Origin: ZC4RG29 sp035304385
Lineage (GTDB): Bacteria > Bacteroidota > Bacteroidia > Cytophagales > Cyclobacteriaceae
Direction: 5' to 3'
Assembly: GCA_035304385.1 (NCBI GenBank)
Contig: DATGQD010000027.1
Coordinates: 7,994-71,993 of the forward strand
DNA: 64,000 nucleotides
Part shown: piece by piece, positions 1 through 8,745 of the stretch
Position numbering within the stretch: the stretch's first letter is position 1
Layout of the letters: the number at the start of each line of letters is the position of its first letter
Notes under the pieces: model-generated
Told to the model about the DNA's origin: nothing
Database searches by the model: none
Seen by the model: the letters and a program-made list of their open reading frames with translations, nothing else
Position numbers and translations under genes: made by a program

Positions 1-414
1 CATCACGAGATAAACGATCGTGAATCCGTTGTTACAGACCGGCTATCTCAAAACGCGCTATTCGACAGCGTCTCGGCATTCTACTATAACGACAGGGCAA
101 AGGTAACATTCGACGTGGCCGGGGAATTCGAAACAGACTTTAGCCTGATACGTGGCTTGATTGACTTCAACCGACCCCGTGACCTTAGGTTCAGCTTCGA
201 CCGGGAATCGAAAACAGTCAGCACCAACATCGCCATGCACCAGCTTGGTCGCCTGGATGAATTCCTATCCTTTATTTACGATGAATTGATAAAGGAAAAG
301 CGCTTCCGTAAGACGCTGCGTGCCGCAATTGAATTCGAAAAACGATACAATCGGGAACGCGACCGCATTTACGCGGAATTGAAAAGCGCCATCGCTCCTA
401 CAAACATGCGCTGA
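1..414 (+). CDS. Partial hypothetical protein, C-terminal part
   Basis: The reading frame is open from the first base of the window and ends at a TGA at 412-414, so the gene begins upstream and only 137 residues are visible. The visible part is hydrophilic, with a beta-rich first half (alternating F/V/D residues) and a helical charged C-terminus (EFEKRYNRERDRIYAELK). No signal peptide, membrane segment or catalytic motif can be seen. I do not recognise the family. A methionine at 238 and a GTG at 115 are internal to the open frame and need not be starts. Confidence 0.6.
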   Translation, partial: HHEINDRESVVTDRLSQNALFDSVSAFYYNDRAKVTFDVAGEFETDFSLIRGLIDFNRPRDLRFSFDRESKTVSTNIAMHQLGRLDEFLSFIYDELIKEKRFRKTLRAAIEFEKRYNRERDRIYAELKSAIAPTNMR

Positions 415-449
415 CTATCCTTCAGGCACCCATCCTGGTTGCGCACCTC

Positions 450-848
450 CTACCCGCCGCGCCGTTGCTCGCTCGCTTCAATCAGCGCGGTGAGGTCAAC
501 CGCCGGACGGATCTCCCAGCATCCCCTCTCGCGCAAGTGCCGGAGAGAAGGGTGACCCGATAACAATCGGATGGCGTGATTCAGGTCGGTAGCCTCCAGT
601 ACCATTATGCCGCCGATCTGTTCTTTGGTTTCCGCAAAAGGTCCGTCTGTCACAGCAACCTTACCATTCTGCCACCGCAAGGTGATAGCATTCTGAGAGG
701 CCTGTAGCCCTTCACCCCCAACGAAGTGGCCGTTCCGCCTGAGCTCCTCATCGTAAGCGAAGCAATCGTCCATCATGGCCTGTTGCTCCTTCCCGGATGC
801 AGACTCCCATTCCTTTTCGTTAATGTATCCGAAACAAATGTATTTCAT
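450..848 (-). CDS. DGPF-domain (YCII-related) protein, ECF42 partner
   Basis: A 132-residue protein of the YCII-related / DGPF family (COG3795 type). The family name motif D-G-P-F is at residues 68-71 and is followed by AETKEQIGG, the usual continuation. These proteins are ferredoxin-like folds without a proven reaction. They are encoded next to ECF42 sigma factors that carry a C-terminal TPR extension, and exactly such a sigma factor lies upstream on the same strand (1553-2818) with a reductase gene in between. By analogy with that conserved pairing (established for the ECF42 group), I infer it belongs to the regulon or signalling unit of that sigma factor. Family is sure; its biochemical role is not known. 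Confidence 0.9.
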   Translation of the reverse strand: MKYICFGYINEKEWESASGKEQQAMMDDCFAYDEELRRNGHFVGGEGLQASQNAITLRWQNGKVAVTDGPFAETKEQIGGIMVLEATDLNHAIRLLSGHPSLRHLRERGCWEIRPAVDLTALIEASEQRRGG

Positions 849-916
849 GGCTGTGTGCTTTTCTTATGACTGTTCTATCGTCTTTTAAGGTTGTTCGTGA
901 TCTATCTCTTGCGTCA

Positions 917-1474
917 CTATTCCTTCGCAAGTTTTAAGACAACGCCACCGGCGGAAAGGGGTTGTGCAGAAACCTGCCTCAAATTCCGTGAAGGCGTTCC
1001 CGTCTTGAATAACGGAGTTCCATTGCCCAGGATAACCGGCGCAATCCCGATGCGATATTCGTCAAAAAGGTCGTCGTTGATAAACGTCCGGGAAAGATCT
1101 GCGCTTCCAAATACATACATGTCCTTTCCATCCTGAGATTTCAGCCTGGCAATCTCTGCCGAAGCGTCGTCACTGACCAGCGTTGTATTATCCCAGTCTA
1201 CTGTTTTCAAGGTGGTGGAAAAAACCAGTTTGGGAATGCTGTTCATCATTCGAGCGATCTCATTATTCTCGCTGTCTGCATTTTTCCAATAGGCCGCCAT
1301 TCCCTCGTAAGTAACCCTTCCGAAAACCAGGTAGTCGGCCGACCGCAGCTGTTCTATGCTGAGTTTTTCCAACTCTGGTCCCCAAACCTTATCGTGAAAG
1401 GACAGATCCCATTTCTTTTCACCCTCGAAATAACCATCCAGGGTTATAATGTTCCACATAATTAGCTTTCTCAT
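917..1474 (-). CDS. RibD C-terminal / dihydrofolate reductase-like protein
   Basis: A 185-residue cytosolic protein of the RibD_C (dihydrofolate reductase fold) family. Visible hallmarks are the N-terminal strand and loop WNIITLDGYFEG (residues 7-18), a central LVFGRVTYEGM stretch and, near residue 120, the YVFGSADLSRTFI segment that in this family forms the NADPH-binding end of the sheet. Substrate cannot be told from sequence; members of this group are usually annotated only as dihydrofolate reductase family proteins and are not the folA enzyme. It sits between the ECF42 sigma factor and the DGPF protein on the same strand, with 78 and 68 bp gaps, so co-transcription is likely. Confidence 0.88.
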   Translation of the reverse strand: MRKLIMWNIITLDGYFEGEKKWDLSFHDKVWGPELEKLSIEQLRSADYLVFGRVTYEGMAAYWKNADSENNEIARMMNSIPKLVFSTTLKTVDWDNTTLVSDDASAEIARLKSQDGKDMYVFGSADLSRTFINDDLFDEYRIGIAPVILGNGTPLFKTGTPSRNLRQVSAQPLSAGGVVLKLAKE

Positions 1475-1552
1475 ATCGTTTTTAGTTACGTGTCGTCCAG
1501 TAGTCGAACGACGGCAGGCGAAATCGACAATTCACCAAAAAATTTTTTGAAT

Positions 1553-2818
1553 TCAGTCCAGTTCCCGAAGTTTTCGCTCGATAAATCGTCGTTCGGGTTC
1601 CTGCCGGGCCAGCGATAAGGCGTTTTTCCACGATGCACGAGCTTCTTCCGTCCGCCCCGCTTTGCGACACAACTCCGCACGCGCGGAATGAGCAAGATGA
1701 TAGTCAGTCAATTGACCGCGCGCGAGAATCGCATCGATCTGCCGCAATCCCGCTTCGGCGCCCTCATGCATCGCCACGGCTACGGCCCTGTTCAACTCTA
1801 TAACGGGTGAAGGATTAATTCGCAACAATAAAGTGTAAAGCGCCGCAATCTGTGGCCAGTCGGTGGTATCGAAGTGTTCTGCGCGAGCATGGAGTGCCGC
1901 GATTGCAGCCTGAAGGGCATACGGTCCGGGTTGTTTGGATGAGAATGCCCGATCGACCAACGCCAATCCCTCCTTGATCATGTGGCGGTCCCACTGCGCG
2001 CGATCCTGATCTTCCAGCAGAATCAGGTCTCCGTCCGGTGTGGAGCGGGCGGATCGTCGCGACTCATGCAGCAGCATGAGCGCCAACAATCCCATAACCT
2101 CAGGGTCTGGCAGTAGATCGTGAAGAATTCTGCCCAGCCGAATCGCCTCACTTGACAAATCGGACCGGGTAACTGTGTCACCGGACGAGGCATAATATCC
2201 TTCGTTGAATACCAGGTACACAACCTGCAACACGGTGGCGAGCCGGTCCGGCAGCTCATGGTGTTGCGGAACTTCGAAGGGTATCTTCGTCTCACGGATC
2301 TTAGCCTTGCCGCGAACGATCCGCTGTGCTATCGTGGGTGACGGAACCAGAAACGCGCGGGCGATCTCCTCGGTTGTAAGATTGCAAACTTCGCGCAGCG
2401 TCAGGGCCGTGCGTGTTTCAGGGGACAGTGCCGGATGACAACAGGTGAAGATCAGTCGGAGCACGTCATCCTCAATCTCTTTGTCGACGTGCTTCGAAGG
2501 ATCGGCAGCTTCGGTCTCCATATATTGGAGTTGCTCAACCTGCAAGGGGTCAAATTTCGACTGGCGTCGCATTCGATCGATGGCCTTGAACCGTCCGGTG
2601 GATATCAGCCAGGCCCTGGGGTTGGCCGGAACACCTTTATCGCTCCACTGTTCAAGCGCTGCTTTGAAGGCGTCTTGTAGAGCATCCTCGGCCAGGTCAA
2701 AGTCGCCCAGGAGTCGTATCAGCGTGGCAAAAATCGCACGTGCCTCTTTCCGATACATGTCGTCCAGAAGCTCGGAAATATGTTCACCGGAGGTTTCCAT
2801 GGTTGACTGTGGTACCAT
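1553..2818 (-). CDS. ECF42-type RNA polymerase sigma factor with C-terminal TPR region
   Basis: A 421-residue sigma factor of the COG4941 type. Region 2 is seen in FDLAEDALQDAFKAALEQW and region 4 in the segment around CCHPALSPETRTALTLREV, followed by a helix-turn-helix (TTEEIARAFLVPSPTIAQRI). The C-terminal half is helical and contains the ELNRAVAVAMHEG and HSARAELCRKAGRTEEA repeats typical of the TPR-like extension that in the ECF42 group is needed for activity. The open frame extends to 3133 but would run through the divergent gene at 2994, so I take ATG at 2818; ATG at 2800 (METSGEH) is an equally plausible start. No anti-sigma factor gene is adjacent, as expected for ECF42, where the extension replaces it. 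Downstream are a reductase and the DGPF protein. Confidence 0.92.
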   Translation of the reverse strand: MVPQSTMETSGEHISELLDDMYRKEARAIFATLIRLLGDFDLAEDALQDAFKAALEQWSDKGVPANPRAWLISTGRFKAIDRMRRQSKFDPLQVEQLQYMETEAADPSKHVDKEIEDDVLRLIFTCCHPALSPETRTALTLREVCNLTTEEIARAFLVPSPTIAQRIVRGKAKIRETKIPFEVPQHHELPDRLATVLQVVYLVFNEGYYASSGDTVTRSDLSSEAIRLGRILHDLLPDPEVMGLLALMLLHESRRSARSTPDGDLILLEDQDRAQWDRHMIKEGLALVDRAFSSKQPGPYALQAAIAALHARAEHFDTTDWPQIAALYTLLLRINPSPVIELNRAVAVAMHEGAEAGLRQIDAILARGQLTDYHLAHSARAELCRKAGRTEEARASWKNALSLARQEPERRFIERKLRELD

Positions 2819-2993
2819 AATACACAAAGCACGTAAAAACCCGAAAGTGAGCGTCGATTTGTCCGGAAATCGAGGTTGGTGTGCGGTGAATAAGTAGGCA
2901 ACGTAACCATTTGCGAATATCAACCGAACATCCCATTTTCCTTTCCGAAATCCTTTCCAATCCCCTACCTTAAATTCCAACAATCCCAATTGT

Positions 2994-3953
2994 ATGCGCC
3001 GGAGACAATTCATCTTAACCTCCACGATGGCTATGGCCGCCGCCACAGCCGCTCCCATCAACACTATGTTTGCTGGCACCCCTGCAAAGAGAAAGTTTAA
3101 GATTGCACTAAATCCGGGCATCATTGGCGTCAAGGCAAACTTTGCGGAAACGCTGGACTATGCGATCAAATACGGGTATGAAGCTATTAGTCCGTACACG
3201 CAGGAGGTAATGAACGACTATTCAGACGCACGGCTCAATGAGATCAGAGCTAAGATGAAAGCGCACAATATTAGTTACGATTCAATCAACATACCCGTCG
3301 AGTATAGACGCGATGAAGCGACCTTCAAAGAAGGCCTGAAGGACTTGCCGAAGTTTTGTGAGACCATGCAGAGGCAGGGTGCCACCCGCATCAACACCTG
3401 GATCATTTCAACCCACAATGAATTAACCTACAATGAAAATATGCGTCAGCATGCCGGCCGGCTCGCTGAATGTGCCAAAATCATGAACGACTACGGCATA
3501 CGCCTTGGCCTGGAGTACCTGGGCATGCGCACTTTGGTGATAAGCGGGCGCTATCCGTTCATCAGTTCCATCAAAGAAGGAAAAGAATTGATCGCTGCCA
3601 TTGGCGCCAAAAACGTGGGTTTCGTCCTCGATAGCTTCCATTGGTATTGCGCCAACGACACCATCGAAGATATCCGGACCCTCTCTCCCTCCGACATTGT
3701 AACGGTAGACCTCAACGACGCTCGCGCCGGTCTTAAACGTGAAGAACAAGTTGACGGGAAACGCGAACTACCCCTAGCCACGGGCGTGATCAACATGAAA
3801 GACTTTTTGCAAGGCCTTATCGACATCGGCTACGATGGCCCTGTCCGCACAGAACCCTTCAACCAGGCCCTGAACGATCTAGAAAATGACGATGCCCTGA
3901 AAACGAATATGGACGCGATTAAGAAAGCCCTGAAGCTGGTCGATTTGCAATAG
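2994..3953 (+). CDS. Secreted sugar phosphate isomerase/epimerase (xylose isomerase-like TIM barrel)
   Basis: A 319-residue protein of the AP endonuclease 2 / xylose isomerase-like family. The N-terminus MRRRQFILTSTMAMA has the twin arginine, F and hydrophobic core of a Tat signal, so export to the periplasm is likely. The barrel shows the usual metal ligands in order: Glu in LGLEYLG, Asp and His in VLDSFHW, Asp in TVDLND and Glu in VRTEPF. The reaction is probably a keto/aldo isomerisation or epimerisation of a sugar or cyclitol, but substrate specificity cannot be read from sequence. It is transcribed divergently from the sigma-factor unit across 175 bp and is followed by a convergent gene. 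Confidence 0.88.
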   Translation: MRRRQFILTSTMAMAAATAAPINTMFAGTPAKRKFKIALNPGIIGVKANFAETLDYAIKYGYEAISPYTQEVMNDYSDARLNEIRAKMKAHNISYDSINIPVEYRRDEATFKEGLKDLPKFCETMQRQGATRINTWIISTHNELTYNENMRQHAGRLAECAKIMNDYGIRLGLEYLGMRTLVISGRYPFISSIKEGKELIAAIGAKNVGFVLDSFHWYCANDTIEDIRTLSPSDIVTVDLNDARAGLKREEQVDGKRELPLATGVINMKDFLQGLIDIGYDGPVRTEPFNQALNDLENDDALKTNMDAIKKALKLVDLQ

Positions 3954-3977
3954 CCGGGCACCGTTTGACGTGCCGCG

Positions 3978-4451
3978 TTACTCCTTCCATTTTGTGGTGA
4001 ATCCCTCCCTGAGTGTGCCCTTTTGCTTCAGCTCCTCCGGAAGTTCCACTTCCTCTGTTACTGTAGTGGCGAACCAGGCCATAACCCCACGCATGGGGTG
4101 ACTGCGATCAGCGTTGATGAATGCAGTCTTGTCCGTCAACAATTCTCCGGAACCTTTCAATTGGTCATACAGCTCCCGATCCAGGTACATTTCTATCTGA
4201 ACGGGTTTGGTACCGCTCACTTTTCCGGGATTTCTTTTGTCCCAAAAAAGATTGAACATCATTAGATTGTCTACGAAGTCCCAGGTTTCAGTATCTACCT
4301 CCACGGTAAGTTCGACGCTACTTCCGGTGTGGTTGAATTCCAGAAGTGTACCACAATAGGATGCGTACTCATTCAGGCTGAAACAGGCAACATCTGATGG
4401 ATTAGACATACTCGTTAAGATCAGGTGGACAGCAATTGAAAGCGAAATCAT
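3978..4451 (-). CDS. Hypothetical secreted protein
   Basis: A 157-residue protein that I do not recognise. The first 17 residues (MISLSIAVHLILTSMSN) could be a short signal peptide or a mis-set start. The rest is acidic and beta-rich, with one cysteine pair candidate (VACFS and YCGTL). Its composition resembles the small DUF families of secreted Bacteroidota proteins, but no motif allows a functional call. It is convergent with the isomerase gene (25 bp apart) and about 100 bp downstream of the GH16 gene on the same strand. Codon use matches the neighbours, which supports it being coding. Confidence 0.65.
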   Translation of the reverse strand: MISLSIAVHLILTSMSNPSDVACFSLNEYASYCGTLLEFNHTGSSVELTVEVDTETWDFVDNLMMFNLFWDKRNPGKVSGTKPVQIEMYLDRELYDQLKGSGELLTDKTAFINADRSHPMRGVMAWFATTVTEEVELPEELKQKGTLREGFTTKWKE

Positions 4452-4549
4452 CGCATATTTTGTAGTGTGTCGATGCGTTCTACGCTACAAAATAGCAGAT
4501 CGCGATTTACTCATGTCGGCGCTGTACTTTTTTCGACAGAAAAGCAATT

Positions 4550-5434
4550 TTATTGCTGTCCCCCCTTCCAGGCATACGATATCCAATCGACCTCTACGTC
4601 GTATGGCTTCAGCGGTTTCTCAAGAGAATGGGGATTCGTAACGACCGACCAGTTATCCGTGTGCCAGAAGTTGAGCCGATACTTAGATGCATGCTGCGGT
4701 ATGCCTCTTTGTGAACCGCGATAATCCCACAACACTACGGTATCTGCGGTTACAGGATGCAACATCCACCACTTGATCCGATCGGGATGCCAGTCGAAGC
4801 CATAAGTGTGGAACTGCGCTGATGCGTCGTAGCCTTCAATGGGCTTGATGGTATCCGGTTGGTTTTGTAGTCCGCTCAAAGGTTCACGTACGCCCTCGTG
4901 TCCAAGACGGTAAGTCGTCTCATAGATCGTACCGGTCGCGAGATTTATCGTACGCCCAATGCGTTCCAATGCACCGCGAGGTCCTGTCCAGGTACCCACG
5001 TAAATCACCGACGGATCGGCAATAAGCCATTCAAAGTCGATTTCGCTCAGTCCGAAAACACTGTCCATGTGATAGGTGAAGTAGCCCACCACCGCGCCGA
5101 CGTTGGGTTGCTCCTCGCGGACGTCGGGTACTTTTAATCGCGCAGCATAAGTCCCGAAGTGTGTGAACTCATTCGAAATAATTTCCGGTCCCCTGCCCGC
5201 ACCCGGCGGATCATCAGGATCTATCCTGAAGGACAGGACACGCGTGCCCGGCTCAATTGACGATTCCACACCGAACGCCCTTGTAAATTCTGCCTGATTC
5301 CCGCCGGACGCGTAGCTGAAGTGCGCCGAAGCGGTACCGTCAAAATCTTCGCGGAACGACTTGTACGGAGGGTCCGGCCTTGCGACAAACAGACCCAGGC
5401 AGACGAGTAGTCCCGCAATCAAAAGTGATTTCAT
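4550..5434 (-). CDS. Glycoside hydrolase family 16 protein
   Basis: A 294-residue secreted beta-glucanase-like protein. The signal peptide is MKSLLIAGLLVCLGLFVA. The GH16 catalytic motif ExDxE is present intact as E131-I-D133-F-E135, where the first Glu is the nucleophile and the last the acid/base in this family. Aromatic segments YVGTWTGP and FHTYGFDWHPDRIKWWM are the usual substrate-cleft strands. There is no CBM or sorting domain, so it is a single-domain enzyme, probably periplasmic or released. The family acts on beta-1,3/1,4-glucans, agar, carrageenan or xyloglucan; which one cannot be told here. It is divergent from the esterase-SMP30 gene. Confidence 0.9.
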   Translation of the reverse strand: MKSLLIAGLLVCLGLFVARPDPPYKSFREDFDGTASAHFSYASGGNQAEFTRAFGVESSIEPGTRVLSFRIDPDDPPGAGRGPEIISNEFTHFGTYAARLKVPDVREEQPNVGAVVGYFTYHMDSVFGLSEIDFEWLIADPSVIYVGTWTGPRGALERIGRTINLATGTIYETTYRLGHEGVREPLSGLQNQPDTIKPIEGYDASAQFHTYGFDWHPDRIKWWMLHPVTADTVVLWDYRGSQRGIPQHASKYRLNFWHTDNWSVVTNPHSLEKPLKPYDVEVDWISYAWKGGQQ

Positions 5435-5622
5435 CGTTTCAGGAAGTATTATCGTGAGGGCAATTCAATGTATGAGATTTACCCGAAAGATGCGAGCGGT
5501 TTATCGTCCGACGGCAATCGTAGTGATAAATCCGTGTATTATGCACAGCTGCCTTAGTGTTGTCTTAAAACGACTTTTCAGTAGATTGCGTGCATTAATC
5601 CTAAGTCTGCAACCCCCACACC

Positions 5623-7395
5623 ATGACACGAAAGTTGCTTCTGTTACTCGTCCTGTGTTATACACAAATTTCTGCACAGACTAATCAAGAAACCTATCCC
5701 GTTGATCCGGCCTCAAGACCACAAGCCGGGGTCCCCAAAGGAGAGATACTGAAATTCACATTCGACAATTCAAAAATTTTCCCCGGTACTACACGCGAGA
5801 TCAGCATCTACATACCGGCGCAATACAAAGGCGATAAGCCCGCTTGCGTGTATGTCAATCAAGACGGTATCCAGTGGAATGCACCTACAGTTTTCGACAA
5901 TCTCATCGCCGGCAGTGAAATGCCGGTGACGATCGGCATCTTCATCACACCCGGAAAGGTTTTGGCACGCGACGGCGACGCCGCGCTTGACCGCTTCAAC
6001 AGAAGTTTCGAGTACGACGGGCTCGGTGACCGATATGCGCGATTCTTACTGGACGAAGTGTTTCCCTTTGTAGAACAGCAAAAGGCATCGGATGGCCGAC
6101 CAATCCGCCTTTCGACTAATGGAAATGACCGTGCCATCGGCGGATCAAGCAGTGGTGCGGTGTGTGCCTTTACAGCGGCCTGGGAACATCCCGAGGCATT
6201 TTCCAGGGTCTTCAGCGCCATCGGAACGTATACCGGCCTTCGCGGCGCGGATCGTTATGATATTCTGATCAGAAAGTATGAGCCGAAACCTATCCGAATA
6301 TTCATGCAAGGAGGATCAAATGATCTTAACATCTATGCGGGCGACTGGTGGAAGGCGAACGAGTCGATGGAACGTGCGCTGACTTTTGCCGGCTATGATG
6401 TAAACCATGTTTGGGGTACGGGGGGACACAATGGCACACACGGGACGGCCGTGTTCCCCGAGGCTATGCGGTGGCTGTGGCGCGACTATCCCAAACCGAT
6501 CGTAGCGGGCAAAAGCAAAAACGCGTTCCTCACGGACATTCTTATCGATAACGAGGAATGGGAGTTGGTGGGCGAAGGCTACGGTTTTACCGAAGGCATT
6601 GCCGTTAATGCCAACGGAGAAGTGTTTTTCCATGACATCCCCAATGCAAAAACCTACAAGATAGGACTCGATGGGAAGGTAGAACTATACATCGCCGACT
6701 CCAGGAAAGCCAGTGGCACCGCTTTTACTACCGATGGGGATATGCTCACGATTACCGGCGGGTGGTCGCAGCCACCGACAAAAGAAGTTCATCGATACAA
6801 ATCTCCGGACGCATACACCGTCGTAGCAGCTGAAACGCCCGGCAATGATATTACCGTAGCCTTCAATGGCCACATTTACGTCACGTCTCCGGATGGAAGA
6901 GAACGGCCAAGCAAGTTGTATCTAATAAAGCCCGACGGTGAGCGGACGGTTGTTGATGAAGGACTCAGGTTTGCCAACGGCCTGTGCCTGTCGCCCGACC
7001 AAACCCAGCTATACGTTACCGAATCTACCAGCCATTGGGTGTGGGTCTACCAGGTTCAACCTGACGGTTCGCTGGCACACAAACAAAAGTACGGATGGCT
7101 TCACGTTCGCGACGTGGACGAAAATGCCTGGAGTGACGGTTTGAAATGCGACCGGGATGGACGGATCTATGTTACCTCCCTTAGCGGCATTCAGGTTCTG
7201 GATCAGCTCGGAAGAGTCAACGCCATTATCCCCGTTCCGAGAACCAAGGGCCAGGTGTCGAATCTCTGCTTTGGCGGACCGGAGTTCGATGTGCTGTACA
7301 TCACCTGCCACGACCAAGTCTTTCGCAGAAAAGTAAAAGTAAAAGGCGCCAATAATTTTGAAAAACCCATCAAGCCGGGTACTCCCAGGCTTTAG
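5623..7395 (+). CDS. Secreted esterase fused to SMP-30/gluconolactonase domain
   Basis: A 590-residue two-domain protein with a signal peptide (MTRKLLLLLVLCYTQISAQ). Residues about 40-290 are an alpha/beta-hydrolase of the putative esterase (esterase D-like) family, with the nucleophile elbow GGSSSGAV at 173-180 (Ser176 the likely nucleophile) and a catalytic-His region GTGGHNGTHG near 260. Residues about 305-590 are an SMP-30/gluconolactonase-like beta-propeller (TEGIAVNANGEVFF, FANGLCLSPD, WSDGLKCDRDGRIYV). Joining the two activities suggests it first releases a sugar from an ester and then acts on a sugar lactone (inference). The GH16 gene next door fits a polysaccharide-use setting. ATG at 5623 gives the signal peptide directly. 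Confidence 0.9.
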   Translation: MTRKLLLLLVLCYTQISAQTNQETYPVDPASRPQAGVPKGEILKFTFDNSKIFPGTTREISIYIPAQYKGDKPACVYVNQDGIQWNAPTVFDNLIAGSEMPVTIGIFITPGKVLARDGDAALDRFNRSFEYDGLGDRYARFLLDEVFPFVEQQKASDGRPIRLSTNGNDRAIGGSSSGAVCAFTAAWEHPEAFSRVFSAIGTYTGLRGADRYDILIRKYEPKPIRIFMQGGSNDLNIYAGDWWKANESMERALTFAGYDVNHVWGTGGHNGTHGTAVFPEAMRWLWRDYPKPIVAGKSKNAFLTDILIDNEEWELVGEGYGFTEGIAVNANGEVFFHDIPNAKTYKIGLDGKVELYIADSRKASGTAFTTDGDMLTITGGWSQPPTKEVHRYKSPDAYTVVAAETPGNDITVAFNGHIYVTSPDGRERPSKLYLIKPDGERTVVDEGLRFANGLCLSPDQTQLYVTESTSHWVWVYQVQPDGSLAHKQKYGWLHVRDVDENAWSDGLKCDRDGRIYVTSLSGIQVLDQLGRVNAIIPVPRTKGQVSNLCFGGPEFDVLYITCHDQVFRRKVKVKGANNFEKPIKPGTPRL

Positions 7396-7644
7396 AGGAA
7401 AAGAAGCGAGAATCCGAAACTCTTGCTGTACCTATTGCTGCTGCAGGATTCACGCGTGAAGCCCTTACCCTAAAATCCGACCAGCCAGGGTAAAGAGAAT
7501 CAACTCCGCGCGAATCTTGCAGGAGTAGAATTTTTTTCATTCGCACGACTTCGGACGGAAAATATTCCCCAACACGATAAATGATCATGCCCGGATGGCG
7601 CCGTGAGCCCCTGGCGCTGTTTGGCACAAAAATTCTTTTTTGTC

Positions 7645-7674
7645 AGCAGTGTCTTACTTGAATAAAACACTGCT
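7645..7674 (+). promoter_or_regulatory. Hairpin ending exactly at the start codon of the 7675 gene
   Basis: AGCAGTGT (7645-7652) and ACACTGCT (7667-7674) form a perfect 8-bp inverted repeat with a 14-nt loop. The right arm ends one base before the ATG at 7675. In the mRNA this stem would occupy the ribosome landing zone, so it could damp or condition translation, or be a DNA operator. Function is inferred only. Confidence 0.4.
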
Positions 7675-8727
7675 ATGGAACACACGCAAGCCAAAAGCAA
7701 ACCTGTCATACTGATCACCGGCGGAAGTGGGCTGATCGGGAAACGATTGATCGAGCGCTTTGCCGACCGTTACCAATGCATTGGCCTGGATAAAGCCGGA
7801 AACGAAAGGCCCAACCCTAAGGCAGAAAATATCAGCTTCGACATTACCGATCGGGCCAGCATCAGGGCCGCGCTCGAGCGGGTGCGACATGCCTATGGCG
7901 ACCGGATTGCTTCAGTAATTCACCTGGCTGCCTACTATGACTTTGCCGGAGAGCCCAGCGATCTGTACGACAAGGTGACGGTGCGCGGTACCGAGAATTT
8001 TATTAAAGCCCTCCAGCCCTTCAACGTCGATCAATTTATATTCTCAAGTACCAACCTGGTGTATAAGCCAAGCGAACCCGGTGAAAAGATCGATGAGGAT
8101 TGGCCGCTGGATGCATCCTGGGATTATCCCGAATCGAAGGTCAAAACAGAGAAGATACTTCGCGAGCAGCATGGCGACATCCCGATCGTTATCCTCCGAC
8201 TGGCGGGTGTGTACGATGAAGAGGGTCATTCCATTCCTCTGACGCACCAAATCCAACGTATCTATGAGAATAACCTCACAGGGCACTTTTATCCCGGCGA
8301 CCTATTGAATGGGAATGCATTTGTTCACCTCGAAGACCTGGATCAGGCGTTCATTCAAACTGTCGAGAAGCGGTACGAGCTACCACACGAACTGACACTG
8401 AATATCAGCGAATCCAAAACGTACAGCTACGAAGAGCTGCAAGACTTTATTGGAGAACGCATCCACCACAAGGAATGGAAGACATTTGAAATTCCTAAAC
8501 CGCTGGCAAAGGTCGGCGCCTGGGCACAGGACCTGGTCAGCGATCCGTTCATAAAACCATGGATGATCGACCGCGCCGACGACAATTACGAAATGGATAT
8601 TACCCGGGCAAAGGAATATCTGGACTGGGAACCCAAACACGATTTAATGTCGACCCTCCCGGAAATGATTGACAGGCTAAAGGCCGATCCGGACCGGTGG
8701 TATAAAGTCAATGAGTTGGATGCGTAA
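7675..8727 (+). CDS. NAD-dependent epimerase/dehydratase (extended SDR)
   Basis: A 350-residue cytosolic extended short-chain dehydrogenase. The Rossmann glycine motif is ITGGSGLIGKRL at the N-terminus; the substrate-side Ser region is IFSSTNLVY and the catalytic Tyr-x3-Lys is YPESK near residue 150. The C-terminal third (YSYEELQDFIGERI, DWEPKHDLMSTLPEMI) is the usual substrate-binding lobe of sugar-nucleotide or steroid-type SDRs. Substrate is not predictable. It is followed after 18 bp by the VKOR-like gene and then the SPW gene, so the three may form an operon. Confidence 0.87.
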   Translation: MEHTQAKSKPVILITGGSGLIGKRLIERFADRYQCIGLDKAGNERPNPKAENISFDITDRASIRAALERVRHAYGDRIASVIHLAAYYDFAGEPSDLYDKVTVRGTENFIKALQPFNVDQFIFSSTNLVYKPSEPGEKIDEDWPLDASWDYPESKVKTEKILREQHGDIPIVILRLAGVYDEEGHSIPLTHQIQRIYENNLTGHFYPGDLLNGNAFVHLEDLDQAFIQTVEKRYELPHELTLNISESKTYSYEELQDFIGERIHHKEWKTFEIPKPLAKVGAWAQDLVSDPFIKPWMIDRADDNYEMDITRAKEYLDWEPKHDLMSTLPEMIDRLKADPDRWYKVNELDA

Positions 8728-8745
8728 TAGTACCCGCGATCGGTT

